Shown one piece after another: positions 18,021 through 26,405 of a stretch of DNA of 59,313 nt; position 1 is the stretch's first letter; every line of letters starts with the position of its first letter. A program made the position numbers and the translations under genes. The notes beneath the pieces were generated by a model that did not search any database, had not been told where the DNA came from, and saw only the letters and a program-made list of their open reading frames with translations. The DNA lies in the NCBI GenBank assembly GCA_001940645.1, contig MDVS01000023.1, forward strand, positions 1-59,313, read 5' to 3'. This DNA is from Candidatus Heimdallarchaeota archaeon LC_3. GTDB taxonomy: Archaea > Asgardarchaeota > Heimdallarchaeia > Hodarchaeales > LC-3.

Positions 18021-18257
18021 AGTAAATTTAATTTATTTAATTCCATTAGCATTCTAATTTTATTTCTTTTATTGCTTTTATCTTGTAGAACCCAGTTTCT
18101 GTGGTAAAAGCAATATGCATTACTAATCTCTAAATTGATTATTATATTTTAAAAAAAAATCTTCAAATAAATTTATATTCAAAGTCCCTAATATGTATTA
18201 ATCATCTTTATTGACATAACCCAATAACCTTTTGAATTATTGGAAAGTGAATGGCAT

Positions 18258-18599
18258 ATGAGTATCTTCTCAAGAAGGTTTAAAAAAGAAATTGCTCCGC
18301 TTCCAGCAGGTCTAGAAAAAGTTACTCAATTAATAGCAAAAAAATGGATAATTGCAATCCTTTATGTGTTAAAAGAATCAGACATGACGTTCACTCAATT
18401 ACGAAACGAATTAAAATCGATTTCAAACCAAGAATTAGCTAAAAAATTAAAACTACTGGAATCAAAAGGATTAGCAGGAAAACGTCAAACATTTAGGCAA
18501 GAAGATGAAACATCTTCCGTATATGAAACAACTGTTTCAGGAAAAGATCTCTGTACATTAATAGAAAACGTTATGGAATTTGGAGATAAATATTTATAA
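18258..18599 (+). CDS. HxlR-family winged-helix regulator
   Basis: The protein is a DNA-binding regulator of about 113 residues. KWIIAILYVLKESDMTFTQLRNEL and SNQELAKKLKLLESKGL are the HxlR helix-turn-helix and recognition zones; VYETTVSGKDL begins the wing. The Cys common near the N-terminus of redox-sensing members is absent. The frame opens at a TTG, but ATG 18258 (MSIFSRRFKK) is probable. It sits just after the SDR gene and may control it. Confidence 0.85.
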   Translation: MSIFSRRFKKEIAPLPAGLEKVTQLIAKKWIIAILYVLKESDMTFTQLRNELKSISNQELAKKLKLLESKGLAGKRQTFRQEDETSSVYETTVSGKDLCTLIENVMEFGDKYL

Positions 18600-18675
18600 T
18601 TAAAACTCTGCTTAGATCACATTCCCCCAAATATGGCTTTCTTTTTTTAATAAAAAAAATAGATGTCGTCTTTAG

Positions 18676-18798
18676 TTATATAACAGAAAAATTTTTTGTT
18701 GACGGAAAAAAAAGCGATCTAGAAAAGAATTCTATAAAGAAACTGTTTTTAAAAAGTTATGGGAAATACGTAACGAAATAACTTATTTGAATGCCTAG
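18676..18798 (+). pseudogene. Remnant of SDR C-terminus
   Basis: The stretch encodes ITEKFFVDGK, then after a one-base loss in an A8 run RSRKEFYKE and KKLWEIRNEITYLNA before TAG. It mirrors the end of the SDR at 17184-18020 (ITGKYFVDGK, RSRRESYNE, KKLWEISSELTHLNV). The rest of the copy is gone. This shows an old tandem duplication of SDR around the HxlR gene, or replacement of one copy's body. Confidence 0.8.
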
Positions 18799-18821
18799 AG
18801 GCTAAAAAATAAACAAAAACA

Positions 18822-19187
18822 CTACTCATCTCTATATGGATTTGATTCTAGTGCTTTAGCAATTTCTTCTTTTCTCTTCGTATAAAACCTAATATCGATT
18901 ATTTTAAACAATTCTAATTGTTTTTTGAACACATCTTTTCCGAAATCTTGATTTTCAACTCTATTTTTATATTCATGAGTGACTGCTATTTGAAAAATTA
19001 TTGAGTTAAAAACCCAGTAAAGAAGTTCATCCAAATCTTTTGTAACTAATCTTTCAAATTCTTCTCCTCTTTCAGAAGAAACAAAGTGATAACCTTGGCA
19101 ATCAATTTCAAGATGAGGTTTACCGTCACCACGAGGTTCAGAATCTAAAATAAGATATTCTAAGAGAGCATCGACAATTTTACCCAT
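18822..19187 (-). CDS. Imm63-like immunity protein
   Basis: The 121-residue protein resembles the Imm63 family of polymorphic-toxin immunity proteins: HLEIDCQGYHFVSSERGEEFER, then TKDLDELLYWVFNSIIFQIA and NQDFGKDVFKKQLELF follow the family in order. Such proteins neutralise a cognate secreted toxin. No toxin gene is next to it, so it may be an orphan defence gene against neighbours' toxins. The family call is from memory of conserved motifs, not a search. Confidence 0.6.
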   Translation of the reverse strand: MGKIVDALLEYLILDSEPRGDGKPHLEIDCQGYHFVSSERGEEFERLVTKDLDELLYWVFNSIIFQIAVTHEYKNRVENQDFGKDVFKKQLELFKIIDIRFYTKRKEEIAKALESNPYRDE

Positions 19188-19363
19188 TTTTTAAGGCGAT
19201 TTCTAACTTGGAATAAAGAAAGTTGTTTCACAACATCTCCACGATTTTTTGTATACCTAAATGGTAAAAAAATGACAGTTTATTATCAGATGTTAATAAT
19301 ATATTTCATTACAATTTTAAGCGGTGATATTCAAGAATCTAAAAGAATCAATTTTAATAATAA

Positions 19364-19735
19364 GTGAGCATTTTGAGTTATTTACTTGCGGTTTATGGGA
19401 CTTTAATGACAGGATATTCAAATTACAATGTATATCTAAAAGAGATCGAACCCAGTTACAAGTTATTTGCTGAAATTCCCTTTAAAATGTTTTCTAATTA
19501 TTTATATCCAATGTTAGTAGCAAACAAAGAATTAAATTCTATTTATTTAGAGGTTTTCGAAATTAATGAGTTAAAACTTAAGGAATTGGACTTATTAGAA
19601 AAACCGTATGAGTATCATAGAGAAACAACAAAAGTTAAAGAAATACCGAATAGGATTGAAATTTATGTTTATGACCATGAAACACCACCATCAACGTTTC
19701 ATGAAATTAAAAACGGCAAATGGGATGGAAAATAA
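19364..19735 (+). CDS. Gamma-glutamylcyclotransferase-like (AIG2/GGCT fold) protein
   Basis: The 123-residue protein has LLAVYGTLMTGYSN, the YGxLxxG substrate loop of the GGCT fold, and LKELDLLEKPYEYHRE, where the second Glu of LDxLE aligns with the catalytic acid. It probably acts on gamma-glutamylamines or gamma-glutamyl peptides to release 5-oxoproline; the true substrate is unknown. The start is GTG at 19364. The downstream minus-strand M42 peptidase converges with it. Confidence 0.8.
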   Translation: MSILSYLLAVYGTLMTGYSNYNVYLKEIEPSYKLFAEIPFKMFSNYLYPMLVANKELNSIYLEVFEINELKLKELDLLEKPYEYHRETTKVKEIPNRIEIYVYDHETPPSTFHEIKNGKWDGK

Positions 19736-19766
19736 CAATTTATGATAAATATAGTAAATTCAATAT

Positions 19767-20834
19767 TTAAACTTCTGCTGGGTTCCTAATGAATACATCA
19801 ATGAGCTTGATTGCTTCTTGAATATCACTTATCTTAAGCATCGAAACAGAAGTATGTAAATATCTACACGGAACAGAAACTACAGAAGTAGGAATACCTT
19901 GTTTAGTTAAATGTATAACTCCAGCATTATTTCCACCAAATTTAGGTTTTTTGTACTGAAAAAGGACATTCTCAATCTGAGCATTTTTAACTAGTCGATT
20001 GTTAACTTTAGGATTGGAAATAATAGTATTATCAGCTAAAGTAATACTCGGACCTTTATTAACAGACACAGGGCTTTCATTTTCAGGAATATTAGGTGTA
20101 TCACCTGCTGTAGTCGTTTCAATTGCCAAAGCAATGGTAGGATCTAATGAATAAGCTGCTGTACGAGCACCTCTTAAACCCACTTCTTCTTGAACACTAA
20201 AACTATATAAAACAGAATCCTTTAGTGGACCATGTTCATAAAGAATTTTAGCAATCTGGATCATAATGTTGCAACCAACTCGGTCATCCAAGGCTTTTCC
20301 TCTGATCATACCATTAGGTAATTCTAAAAAAGGATCATATAAAGTTCCTACAGACCCAATATCTATACCAAAATCAAGAACTTCTTGCTTAGAAAACATT
20401 CCTATGTCTATGTAAAGATCTGAAACAGAAATAGGTAGATTTTTCTCTTCTTCTTTAAGCAAGTGAGGGGGTTTAACACCAATAACACCATGAAAATGTT
20501 CTCCTCGTGAATTCTGAATTTTAATGGAACTTGCCAAAAAAATTCGATTATCAAAACCACCTAAAGGGGTAAATCTTAGAAAACCAGAAGATTCAATATG
20601 AGAAATCATAAATCCTACTTCATCCATATGAGCATCGAGGAGAATTCTTTGACCAGCATCTTTGTCTGTCCCTTCTTTGATAGCCAAAATATTCCCGAGA
20701 GGATCCTTCCAAGCTTTATCAACAAAAGGACTAATTTTCTTTAAAATAAAAGATGAGACTTCATCTTCATAACCAGGTAATCCCAAAAGCTCTGAAAAAG
20801 CCTTTTGTACATCTAAAAATTCTTTATTATTCAT
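19767..20834 (-). CDS. M42 family metallo-aminopeptidase (TET/FrvX-like)
   Basis: This dinuclear metal aminopeptidase normally forms a dodecameric tetrahedral particle that trims peptides. Ligand motifs are LLDAHMDEVGFM, GKALDDRVGC, SVQEEVGLRGA, AIETTTAGDTP and YLHTSVSM. The length of 355 residues is normal. The N-terminus MNNKEFLDVQKAFSELLGLPG is typical. The peptide-binding ABC ATPases earlier in the window could be functionally linked, but this is only a guess. Confidence 0.93.
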   Translation of the reverse strand: MNNKEFLDVQKAFSELLGLPGYEDEVSSFILKKISPFVDKAWKDPLGNILAIKEGTDKDAGQRILLDAHMDEVGFMISHIESSGFLRFTPLGGFDNRIFLASSIKIQNSRGEHFHGVIGVKPPHLLKEEEKNLPISVSDLYIDIGMFSKQEVLDFGIDIGSVGTLYDPFLELPNGMIRGKALDDRVGCNIMIQIAKILYEHGPLKDSVLYSFSVQEEVGLRGARTAAYSLDPTIALAIETTTAGDTPNIPENESPVSVNKGPSITLADNTIISNPKVNNRLVKNAQIENVLFQYKKPKFGGNNAGVIHLTKQGIPTSVVSVPCRYLHTSVSMLKISDIQEAIKLIDVFIRNPAEV

Positions 20835-21094
20835 TATTTATCAACCAGAAAACCGAAAATTAAAGTAAATGGTTTATAATCTGTTAAATTTTTGATGGCA
20901 AAGTGATTATAATGATATAGGAAAAAAAGAGAGTTGATCCTATTAATTGAATTTTCCTGAATAATTTGAACATTCGATTGTATTGACCGAATGGTTTATA
21001 TTTTTAAAAATTTGTAAATTCTTAAGACTTAACCAGAAACAGCTTCATTACACATTTAAATTCGAGAATAGTATTATCAATAGAGTTTCTTCTC

Positions 21095-21529
21095 TTGAAT
21101 GATCTAAACAATCTCCTGTTTACAAGTAAGGAAGCGGATATTCTTACACAGTCATTAAAAGCATTAGAAGAAAAAACAGATGATTTACCAAAGCTATTCT
21201 ATTATCACTTCTTAGAACCAACATCTAACAAAGAAATTATATCATTATTTAATAAGTCAGACATGACAAAACAGTATATGATGTTTCATCAATCATTAGC
21301 AATCATTGTTTCTTCAATTAAGGATTCACATCTACTTAATCAAATTTTGAAGGATTTAGTAAAACGACATAAAAATTATGGTGTAAAATATGCTCATGTT
21401 CAGATCTTTTCTTCAGCATTTTATAAAACAATAGAAGAAATATTCCCCAAGGATGAAAAAGTTAAAATTTTATGGATAAAGTTAATTAATTTCGTGTTAT
21501 CAAAATTCAACGAAGAATTAGAATCCTAA
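21095..21529 (+). CDS. Globin-like single-domain protein
   Basis: The 144-residue all-helical protein follows the flavohaemoglobin/globin pattern: LPKLFYYHFLEPTSNKE (B/C helices), MFHQSLAIIVSSIKD (E), then LVKRHKNYGVKYAHVQIFSS, in which RH aligns with the proximal haem His before the conserved Y-G-V/H-x-x-H segment, and a final G/H helix pair. It lacks a reductase domain. The start is TTG at 21095. It may bind haem to sense or detoxify oxygen or NO. Confidence 0.6.
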   Translation: MNDLNNLLFTSKEADILTQSLKALEEKTDDLPKLFYYHFLEPTSNKEIISLFNKSDMTKQYMMFHQSLAIIVSSIKDSHLLNQILKDLVKRHKNYGVKYAHVQIFSSAFYKTIEEIFPKDEKVKILWIKLINFVLSKFNEELES

Positions 21530-21690
21530 GAATGATTAATATTAAGAATTTGAAAATTTTGATAAAAACTTTGACGGAATACTAAATTCTGTCAAATAAA
21601 TTTATAAATTATTCATCGAGAAGGTAAAAGAGAAAACAGAAAAGAAAAAAATGGGTTTATTCCATTTTACGTTTTTGTCTCCTCGAAAGG

Positions 21691-21807
21691 ATGATAATTA
21701 CACTTAAGAGAGGAATGAGGAGAAATTCCGATATTTATCCGTCAGTAATCTGTCCGGTAGTAGAAGTAGGTTCGTTAGAAGAGATATTAGAAAATTTGAA
21801 TAATTAA
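21691..21807 (+). CDS. 38-residue small open frame
   Basis: An ATG at 21691 behind CGAAAGG opens a frame ending VGSLEEILENLNN. It begins MIITLKRGMRRNSD. It looks like the end of a small regulatory protein such as an antitoxin, but no family is recognised. It may be a remnant; proC converges from the other side. Confidence 0.3.
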   Translation: MIITLKRGMRRNSDIYPSVICPVVEVGSLEEILENLNN

Positions 21808-21820
21808 TTCCCTTCCTTGA

Positions 21821-22660
21821 TCACCGATCTGATAATAAAAGGTTATTTTGACCAAGAAATTGTGATTTTTTGGTAGCAGCCTCCACGGCATCTATTAGAA
21901 TAGAGCGAAATCCGCGAGCTTCCATTAATTGTAAAGCTGAAGCTGTAGTTCCACCTGGTGACATAATTGCATCCTTTAATACGCCAGGATGCACATTTTG
22001 TTCTAATAGTAATTTAGCAGCACCCATCACGGTTTGAGCACTTAAAATAAATGCTTCTTGACGAGGTAATCCTACTAAAACTCCTCCATCAGTTAATGCT
22101 TCAATTAGGACAAATACATACGCAGGCCCCGTACCCGAAAGTCCTGTTACTGCATCTAATAAATATTCTGGGAACTGAAACACCTTACCTAATGAACCAA
22201 ACACGAGTTCAACAATTTCAGCATCTCGGTTGTCATTTCTTGTCCCCAAACTAAAACCAGCGGCACCTTCTCCCACCTGGAGTGCCATATTTGGCATTAC
22301 TCGAACGCACCGTGCAGTTCCAGTTAGTCTTTCTATTGTTATCAACGGTACTCCTGCAACAATCGATATGACCAAATGATCATTTGTAAACTTGGTTTGG
22401 AGTTTTTGGAGCGTTGTTTCGAATACTTGCGGTTTAACGCAAATAAAAACAATGGTACACTGCTCAACAATTTGTAAATTATTTAAGGCGACATTTATAC
22501 CTGTGTCTTTGGCTAATTTCATAGGAATATCTTCTAAAATATCGTAGGCAAATATTTGATCAGGTTTTACTAACTTCTCTTTTAATAATCCTCTAACTAG
22601 TGAAGTTCCCATTTTTCCTGTACCAATAACTCCGATTGATTCTGTTAAAATCATTTTCAA
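21821..22660 (-). CDS. proC: Pyrroline-5-carboxylate reductase
   Basis: This enzyme carries out the last step of proline synthesis, reducing P5C with NAD(P)H. IGVIGTGKMGTSLVRGLL is the Rossmann loop. FICVKPQVF, SIVAGVPLITIERL and RVMPNMALQVGEGA are conserved. The C-terminal dimerisation domain has TGLSGTGPAYVFVLIEALTDGGV and SPGGTTASALQLME, the P5C-binding signature. The length of 279 residues is normal. The two Met codons at the start (MKM) make the exact start uncertain by two codons. It complements the truncated P5C dehydrogenase at the window start. Confidence 0.96.
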   Translation of the reverse strand: MKMILTESIGVIGTGKMGTSLVRGLLKEKLVKPDQIFAYDILEDIPMKLAKDTGINVALNNLQIVEQCTIVFICVKPQVFETTLQKLQTKFTNDHLVISIVAGVPLITIERLTGTARCVRVMPNMALQVGEGAAGFSLGTRNDNRDAEIVELVFGSLGKVFQFPEYLLDAVTGLSGTGPAYVFVLIEALTDGGVLVGLPRQEAFILSAQTVMGAAKLLLEQNVHPGVLKDAIMSPGGTTASALQLMEARGFRSILIDAVEAATKKSQFLGQNNLLLSDR

Positions 22661-22789
22661 TCACTTTTCTCTTTGAAACCAGTTAATTAAATAAATATTC
22701 ATTTACCAACGATGAATTAAAATCATTTAAAAAGAAGCATAAACTACTCTATTTTCTTGGATCAGGAGCAAAATGAGTGGTATATGTGA

Positions 22790-23045
22790 TTTTTAACCTT
22801 GATGTAGAACTGTCATTATTGCCTTCATTGTCATAACCTCTTAAATTGTAATTACTACACCACCCTTCTTGTGTCCTTCTTCGACATAAGCATGAGCTTC
22901 TGAAAGTTACTCCAGCGGGTATTGTCTATCTATGATTGGTTTTATCTTCCCTACTTCAATTAGTTCTTTAACCGAAAGGAGTATATCTTTGCCTTCACTT
23001 GAGAGGGTGCAAATAAGACGTTTAGAATTCCAAAAACTTAACTTT
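22790..23045 (-). pseudogene. Remnant of zinc-type alcohol dehydrogenase / quinone oxidoreductase C-terminus
   Basis: The minus strand encodes VKELIEVGKIKPIIDRQYPLE, a stop, then LSEAHAYVEEGHKKGGVVITI, which is the C-terminal end of medium-chain dehydrogenases (…[33 protein letters not shown]). The body upstream is missing and one stop interrupts. Past its end, at lower coordinates, comes MKAIMTVLHQG, like the start of another such dehydrogenase. Confidence 0.75.
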
Positions 23046-23177
23046 GTAAAAAACATACCGTATATTATATTAGTTTTCAAGGAATTTACGGTGAGGTTCA
23101 GACTCTATTAACGCTGTTAAGTCGTATCCTTTGATATTACTAATCATTATGTATCAGCTACTATACTGTAGCGTCTA

Positions 23178-23202
23178 ATATACTGTAATTCATACAGTAT
23201 AT
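23178..23202. promoter_or_regulatory. Perfect 10-bp inverted repeat, likely operator
   Basis: ATATACTGTA, spacer ATTCA, TACAGTATAT form a perfect palindrome. A further half site (TATACTGTA) lies at 23162-23170. It sits upstream of the dead dehydrogenase on the minus strand, so it probably served a repressor of that gene. Confidence 0.65.
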
Positions 23203-23287
23203 TTAAACATTTCAAAATAAGAAAAATAGATATTTCCTTTTATTATCAAGAAATATCATTTATTCATCTTACCAGCATAAATTCTTT

Positions 23288-23325
23288 TGAGAATTATCTA
23301 TCAGAAGCAATAAAAGTAATTAAAT
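23288..23325 (+). pseudogene. TPR-gene 3' end fragment
   Basis: GAATTATCTATCAGAAGC followed by AATAAAAGTAATTAAAT matches the last codons (ENYLAEAKKVIK) of the TPR gene at 44778-46547. It is a short scar of the longin/TPR module near the island's left edge. Confidence 0.7.
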
Positions 23326-23651
23326 ATGTGAATTTTAGGTACTGATAAAATAATTCTATCTTTTCAGAATTAATGTAAGTTGATTTTTCAATCACTCAGA
23401 CCTACAGGGGATTATTAAATATTTATTCCGAAAACAAAATGGTATTTGTTATAAATTTAATCTAAGAAGATAAAGATTTTTTTAGAGAAAATATATAAGG
23501 TATTCCTATCTAATAATTTTTCAAGGAATATTATTTTTAATATTATACTAATCGGATTTAATGAAAAATTACCCAGAGTCCAAATCAACTTACTCTTTCA
23601 AAATTAATTTCACAAAAAAATAATTACATTAGAAAAATTAGGATTAAAACC

Positions 23652-24134
23652 ATGTCCTTAAGATCAATTCATTCAACGGAAGATTATTTGTCGATCATAT
23701 GGCAATTAAAGAATGAATATGTAAAGAAAAATGATTCATCTGAAATAAAACCTGTTAGAATAAAAGATATTGCTGAAAAACTCGATATTTCCTCTCCTAG
23801 TGTAAGTGAATATGTAAGAAAATTAGCAAAAAGCAATAAATTGGTAGTCATTGACAGAAAAGGTGTAATATTAACTGAAGAAGGTGAGAAAGAGGCATTA
23901 ATAATAATTAATAGACATAAAATTATTTATTGCTTTCTCACAAATATTTTGGGTATAGAAAAACGCCCCGCTCATAGTCAAAGTCATGAATTAGAACATG
24001 TAATGGAATTAGATACAATAGGCAGTCTATATCAATTCATAAAAAAGAATGTATGCCTGCAGTTTGATTGTCCTTTTGATAAAAATTGCGTTTCTCCAAG
24101 TAATTTCAACCATGTATCTGGGATGGGATCATAA
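23652..24134 (+). CDS. DtxR/MntR-like metal-dependent regulator
   Basis: This iron- or manganese-responsive repressor has an N-terminal winged helix (HSTEDYLSIIWQLK, VRIKDIAEKLDISSPSVSEYVRKL, VILTEEGEKEA) followed by the metal-binding dimerisation segment (RHKIIYCFLTNILGIE, HSQSHELEHVMELDTIGSL) and a Cys-containing end (FDCPFDKNCVSPSNF). The start is ATG, with AGGATTAAAACC before it. It is one of two copies; the second is at 41407-41892. Its upstream region has AAGGTATTCCTA, an imperfect DtxR-like box, at about 23499. Confidence 0.85.
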   Translation: MSLRSIHSTEDYLSIIWQLKNEYVKKNDSSEIKPVRIKDIAEKLDISSPSVSEYVRKLAKSNKLVVIDRKGVILTEEGEKEALIIINRHKIIYCFLTNILGIEKRPAHSQSHELEHVMELDTIGSLYQFIKKNVCLQFDCPFDKNCVSPSNFNHVSGMGS

Positions 24135-24149
24135 ACTATTTCAGTATAG

Positions 24150-24235
24150 GAGAAGGAATCTGAGTTGTTAATTCTTTATCAAGAGCAGATTGAGGTTGAG
24201 CTTGAGGTTGATAAGGTGATATTTCAACTTAAAAT
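24150..24235 (-). pseudogene. P/Q-rich protein gene fragment
   Basis: The minus strand encodes YQPQAQPQSALDKELTTQIPSP, the middle of the P/Q-rich protein that accompanies the longin genes (compare 49390-49620). No start or end is present. Confidence 0.75.
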
Positions 24236-24316
24236 TAGATGTTAAAGATAATTATCAGTTAATGTTTTATGGGAAATTATATATAGTGATGGGAATAATA
24301 GGTTATTGATGGGAAA

Positions 24317-24547
24317 ATGGAATTACTTGATATTGATACTCGAGGTCGGATCACTCTGCCAAAAAAATGGCGGGATAAATTAAAAGTGAAAAAAATGTTA
24401 GCAATTCAATCTAAAGGAAAAGTTCATTTAATTCCAGTTAATTCTGATCCGTTAGTTGAATTGAAAGGTTCCTTTAAAACAACTAAATCCACTAAACAGC
24501 TTAAAAAACAAGCTTTGGAAGAATTACTGAAAGAGGTAAATTCTTAG
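24317..24547 (+). CDS. AbrB/SpoVT-type antitoxin (VapB)
   Basis: The 76-residue swapped-hairpin DNA-binding antitoxin reads MELLDIDTRGRITLPKKWRDKL at the N-terminus, the normal AbrB motif. The C-terminal Lys-rich helix (TKQLKKQALEELLKEV) would bind the toxin. The last base of its stop overlaps the start of the PIN toxin that follows, so they form a coupled pair. Confidence 0.88.
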   Translation: MELLDIDTRGRITLPKKWRDKLKVKKMLAIQSKGKVHLIPVNSDPLVELKGSFKTTKSTKQLKKQALEELLKEVNS

Positions 24548-24942
24548 TGCCAACAATGGAAACGGATTTAATTTTTGCTTTTCTTAATCCAAATGATAAA
24601 TATCATAAGGCCGCCAGTATATTATTTAGTGAAATTAATCAAGGAAAGAAGATAAATTTACCTACTTCGGTATTAATTGAAATTGAGCTAATTTATAAAT
24701 CGGAAAATCGAGTAAAAGAATTAAAAAGTCGCATAGCACATTTAACGATAATTCCTAACTTGAATGTTGTACCATTAACTCCAGAAATGGTTTTATTAGC
24801 AATAGAATTACAAGAAGAGTATCAATTAAGTTTTTTCGATTCTCATCATGTAGCGACAGCTTTAATGGATGATGGAATCCTTATCGGGACAGATGTGAGC
24901 TTTGAAGATATAGAAGGCCTTACAATGGAGTATCTAAAATAA
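24547..24942 (+). CDS. PIN-domain ribonuclease toxin (VapC)
   Basis: The 131-residue PIN nuclease has acidic residues in METDLIFAFLNPND, VLIEIELIY, FFDSHHVATAL and IGTDVSFEDIE. It starts at GTG 24547, overlapping the antitoxin by one base. Such toxins cleave tRNA or rRNA until bound by the antitoxin. Confidence 0.87.
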   Translation: MPTMETDLIFAFLNPNDKYHKAASILFSEINQGKKINLPTSVLIEIELIYKSENRVKELKSRIAHLTIIPNLNVVPLTPEMVLLAIELQEEYQLSFFDSHHVATALMDDGILIGTDVSFEDIEGLTMEYLK

Positions 24943-25079
24943 ATATTCTCATTTCAAAATAAATTAAAATTTTCCATCCTTCTCCTTAAATAAACTCATA
25001 CAACTTTTGAATTTTTTTAATATTTATTTAATAATCATTAATTTCTTCTATCCAAACCTGATTATTATTTTGTACCAAG

Positions 25080-25325
25080 AATATTTGAATTACTGAAACA
25101 TTTCATTACAAACTTGAGAAATGGAAGTAGAACGATTAACAGGATATTCTGATAGGAAGGTTGAGGATTGAAATTGGATAAAGGAAAGGAAGAAGAAATT
25201 TGATTAAATAAATCCTTTTCAAGAGCGGATTGAGGTTGAGGTTGAAACTGGGTTCAAATAACAGGTTGGACTTGAGCCTGGGCCTGTGGTTGAATAGAGA
25301 AACCACTTTCTAATTTAATTTATTA
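25080..25325 (-). pseudogene. P/Q-rich protein gene, near full but broken
   Basis: The minus strand runs LESGFSIQPQAQAQVQPV, an in-frame TGA, TQFQPQPQSALEKDLFNQ, SFPLSNFNPQPS, then a region matching STSISQVRNEMFQ. The C-terminal LKKLRSSFQAGQ part is lost. It shows the N-terminal half of the protein, otherwise seen only at 40870-41055. Confidence 0.75.
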
Positions 25326-25402
25326 TTTATGTTCCTTAAGTTCCTGAAGATTGGTATAGTATTGTAGATTTTGCAAAATTAATCGTTAATCATCCCTCAA
25401 TT

Positions 25403-25837
25403 TCATTCTAGGTTAAAATTTTTTATGTGATAAATTTTTTCTTCATTTCTAATTTTTTTAAGTAATTTTTCGTCACAAGTAACCATTTCACAATTGAATT
25501 GGTGTGATATTGCAATATAAGATGAATCATAAATTGTTATTCCGTATTGATATGCAATATTCACTGAATTTTTCCCTATGATTTCATCCCATTTTATAGC
25601 ATTTAACTGCATTTTTGTTAACGCACTAATACTTTCTTCAAGATCCTGAATTGAGTAATTAGGTTTATATCTAAGGACATTTGTAATTTCATAGAAAGCT
25701 AATTCTGGAATTAAAACATCGATGGTTCCTATTAAAAATTCGTCCTTTAATTTTTCTGCTAAATCACTGTAATCTTCTTGTAGGAACCATTTTAAAATTA
25801 CCGATGCATCTAATACTATTTGAAGTAGTTTCGCCAT
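25403..25837 (-). CDS. PIN-domain toxin (VapC)
   Basis: The 144-residue PIN protein has VLDASVILKWFLQED, ELAFYEITNVL, GITIYDSSYIAISH and VTCDEKLLKKI, giving all four acidic positions. The start overlaps the end of the upstream antitoxin by 22 bp. It belongs to the large VapC group that pairs with ribbon-helix-helix antitoxins. Confidence 0.9.
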   Translation of the reverse strand: MAKLLQIVLDASVILKWFLQEDYSDLAEKLKDEFLIGTIDVLIPELAFYEITNVLRYKPNYSIQDLEESISALTKMQLNAIKWDEIIGKNSVNIAYQYGITIYDSSYIAISHQFNCEMVTCDEKLLKKIRNEEKIYHIKNFNLE

Positions 25838-26067
25838 TTTTGTAACTCTTCTGTACTATTCCAGTTATTTTCTGATTCAGATTTCTGTTTCAAAGCTTTA
25901 GACAATGCTATTGCGTTTTTACGATCTATTAAATTGATTGTTCGTGTTTTTGCAACAATTTCTACCTTATTTTTAAGGAATTCTCTTACAATCTCATTCC
26001 AATTAATATGCTTTAATTGGTCCATTTTTTTTTTCAATTCTGGATCAATTCGTAAACTAAATACTGA
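25816..26067 (-). CDS. Ribbon-helix-helix-type antitoxin
   Basis: The protein reads MSVFSLRIDPELKKKMDQLK, a ribbon-helix-helix start, then INWNEIVREFLKNKVE and a toxin-binding Ser/Asn-rich tail. The Met at 26067 is preferred over 26079 because MSVFSLRID begins the beta strand. It is translationally coupled to the PIN gene. Confidence 0.82.
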   Translation of the reverse strand, partial: SVFSLRIDPELKKKMDQLKHINWNEIVREFLKNKVEIVAKTRTINLIDRKNAIALSKALKQKSESENNWNSTEELQKWRNYFK

Positions 26068-26204
26068 CATAAAAACCAATTTAATGAAAACACTACAAAC
26101 TTATATATGTTTACATATTTATGTAATTTTTGTAGACATAGAAATGTAATCAAATTATTTTTCTTTAGATGGATCTGATTTCATTTATTCAGGAGAAAAA
26201 TTTT

Positions 26205-26340
26205 AAGAAAAAGTTATATTTTGATAATCATCCTTTGGGAAGTAATATTGTTGTCTCTATTCTCTTCTTTGTTTAGATGGAATATATTACTCGAATAAAA
26301 ATTTAGTTAAGTGGATCCAAGAATTAAATTAATTATTTGA
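26205..26340 (+). pseudogene. TPR-gene promoter and start remnant
   Basis: AAAAAGTTATATTTTGATAA, then GGGAAGTAATATT and TGTTTAGATG closely match 44708-44780, the region just before the intact TPR gene. The ATG here is followed by only nine codons (MEYITRIKI). A TPR copy has been lost, leaving its promoter. Confidence 0.65.
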
Positions 26341-26405
26341 GACAAAAGTAATTTTTTCGCATCAATTTATCTTATAGTTCTTACAAATTTTCCACTAATC
26401 CGGCT

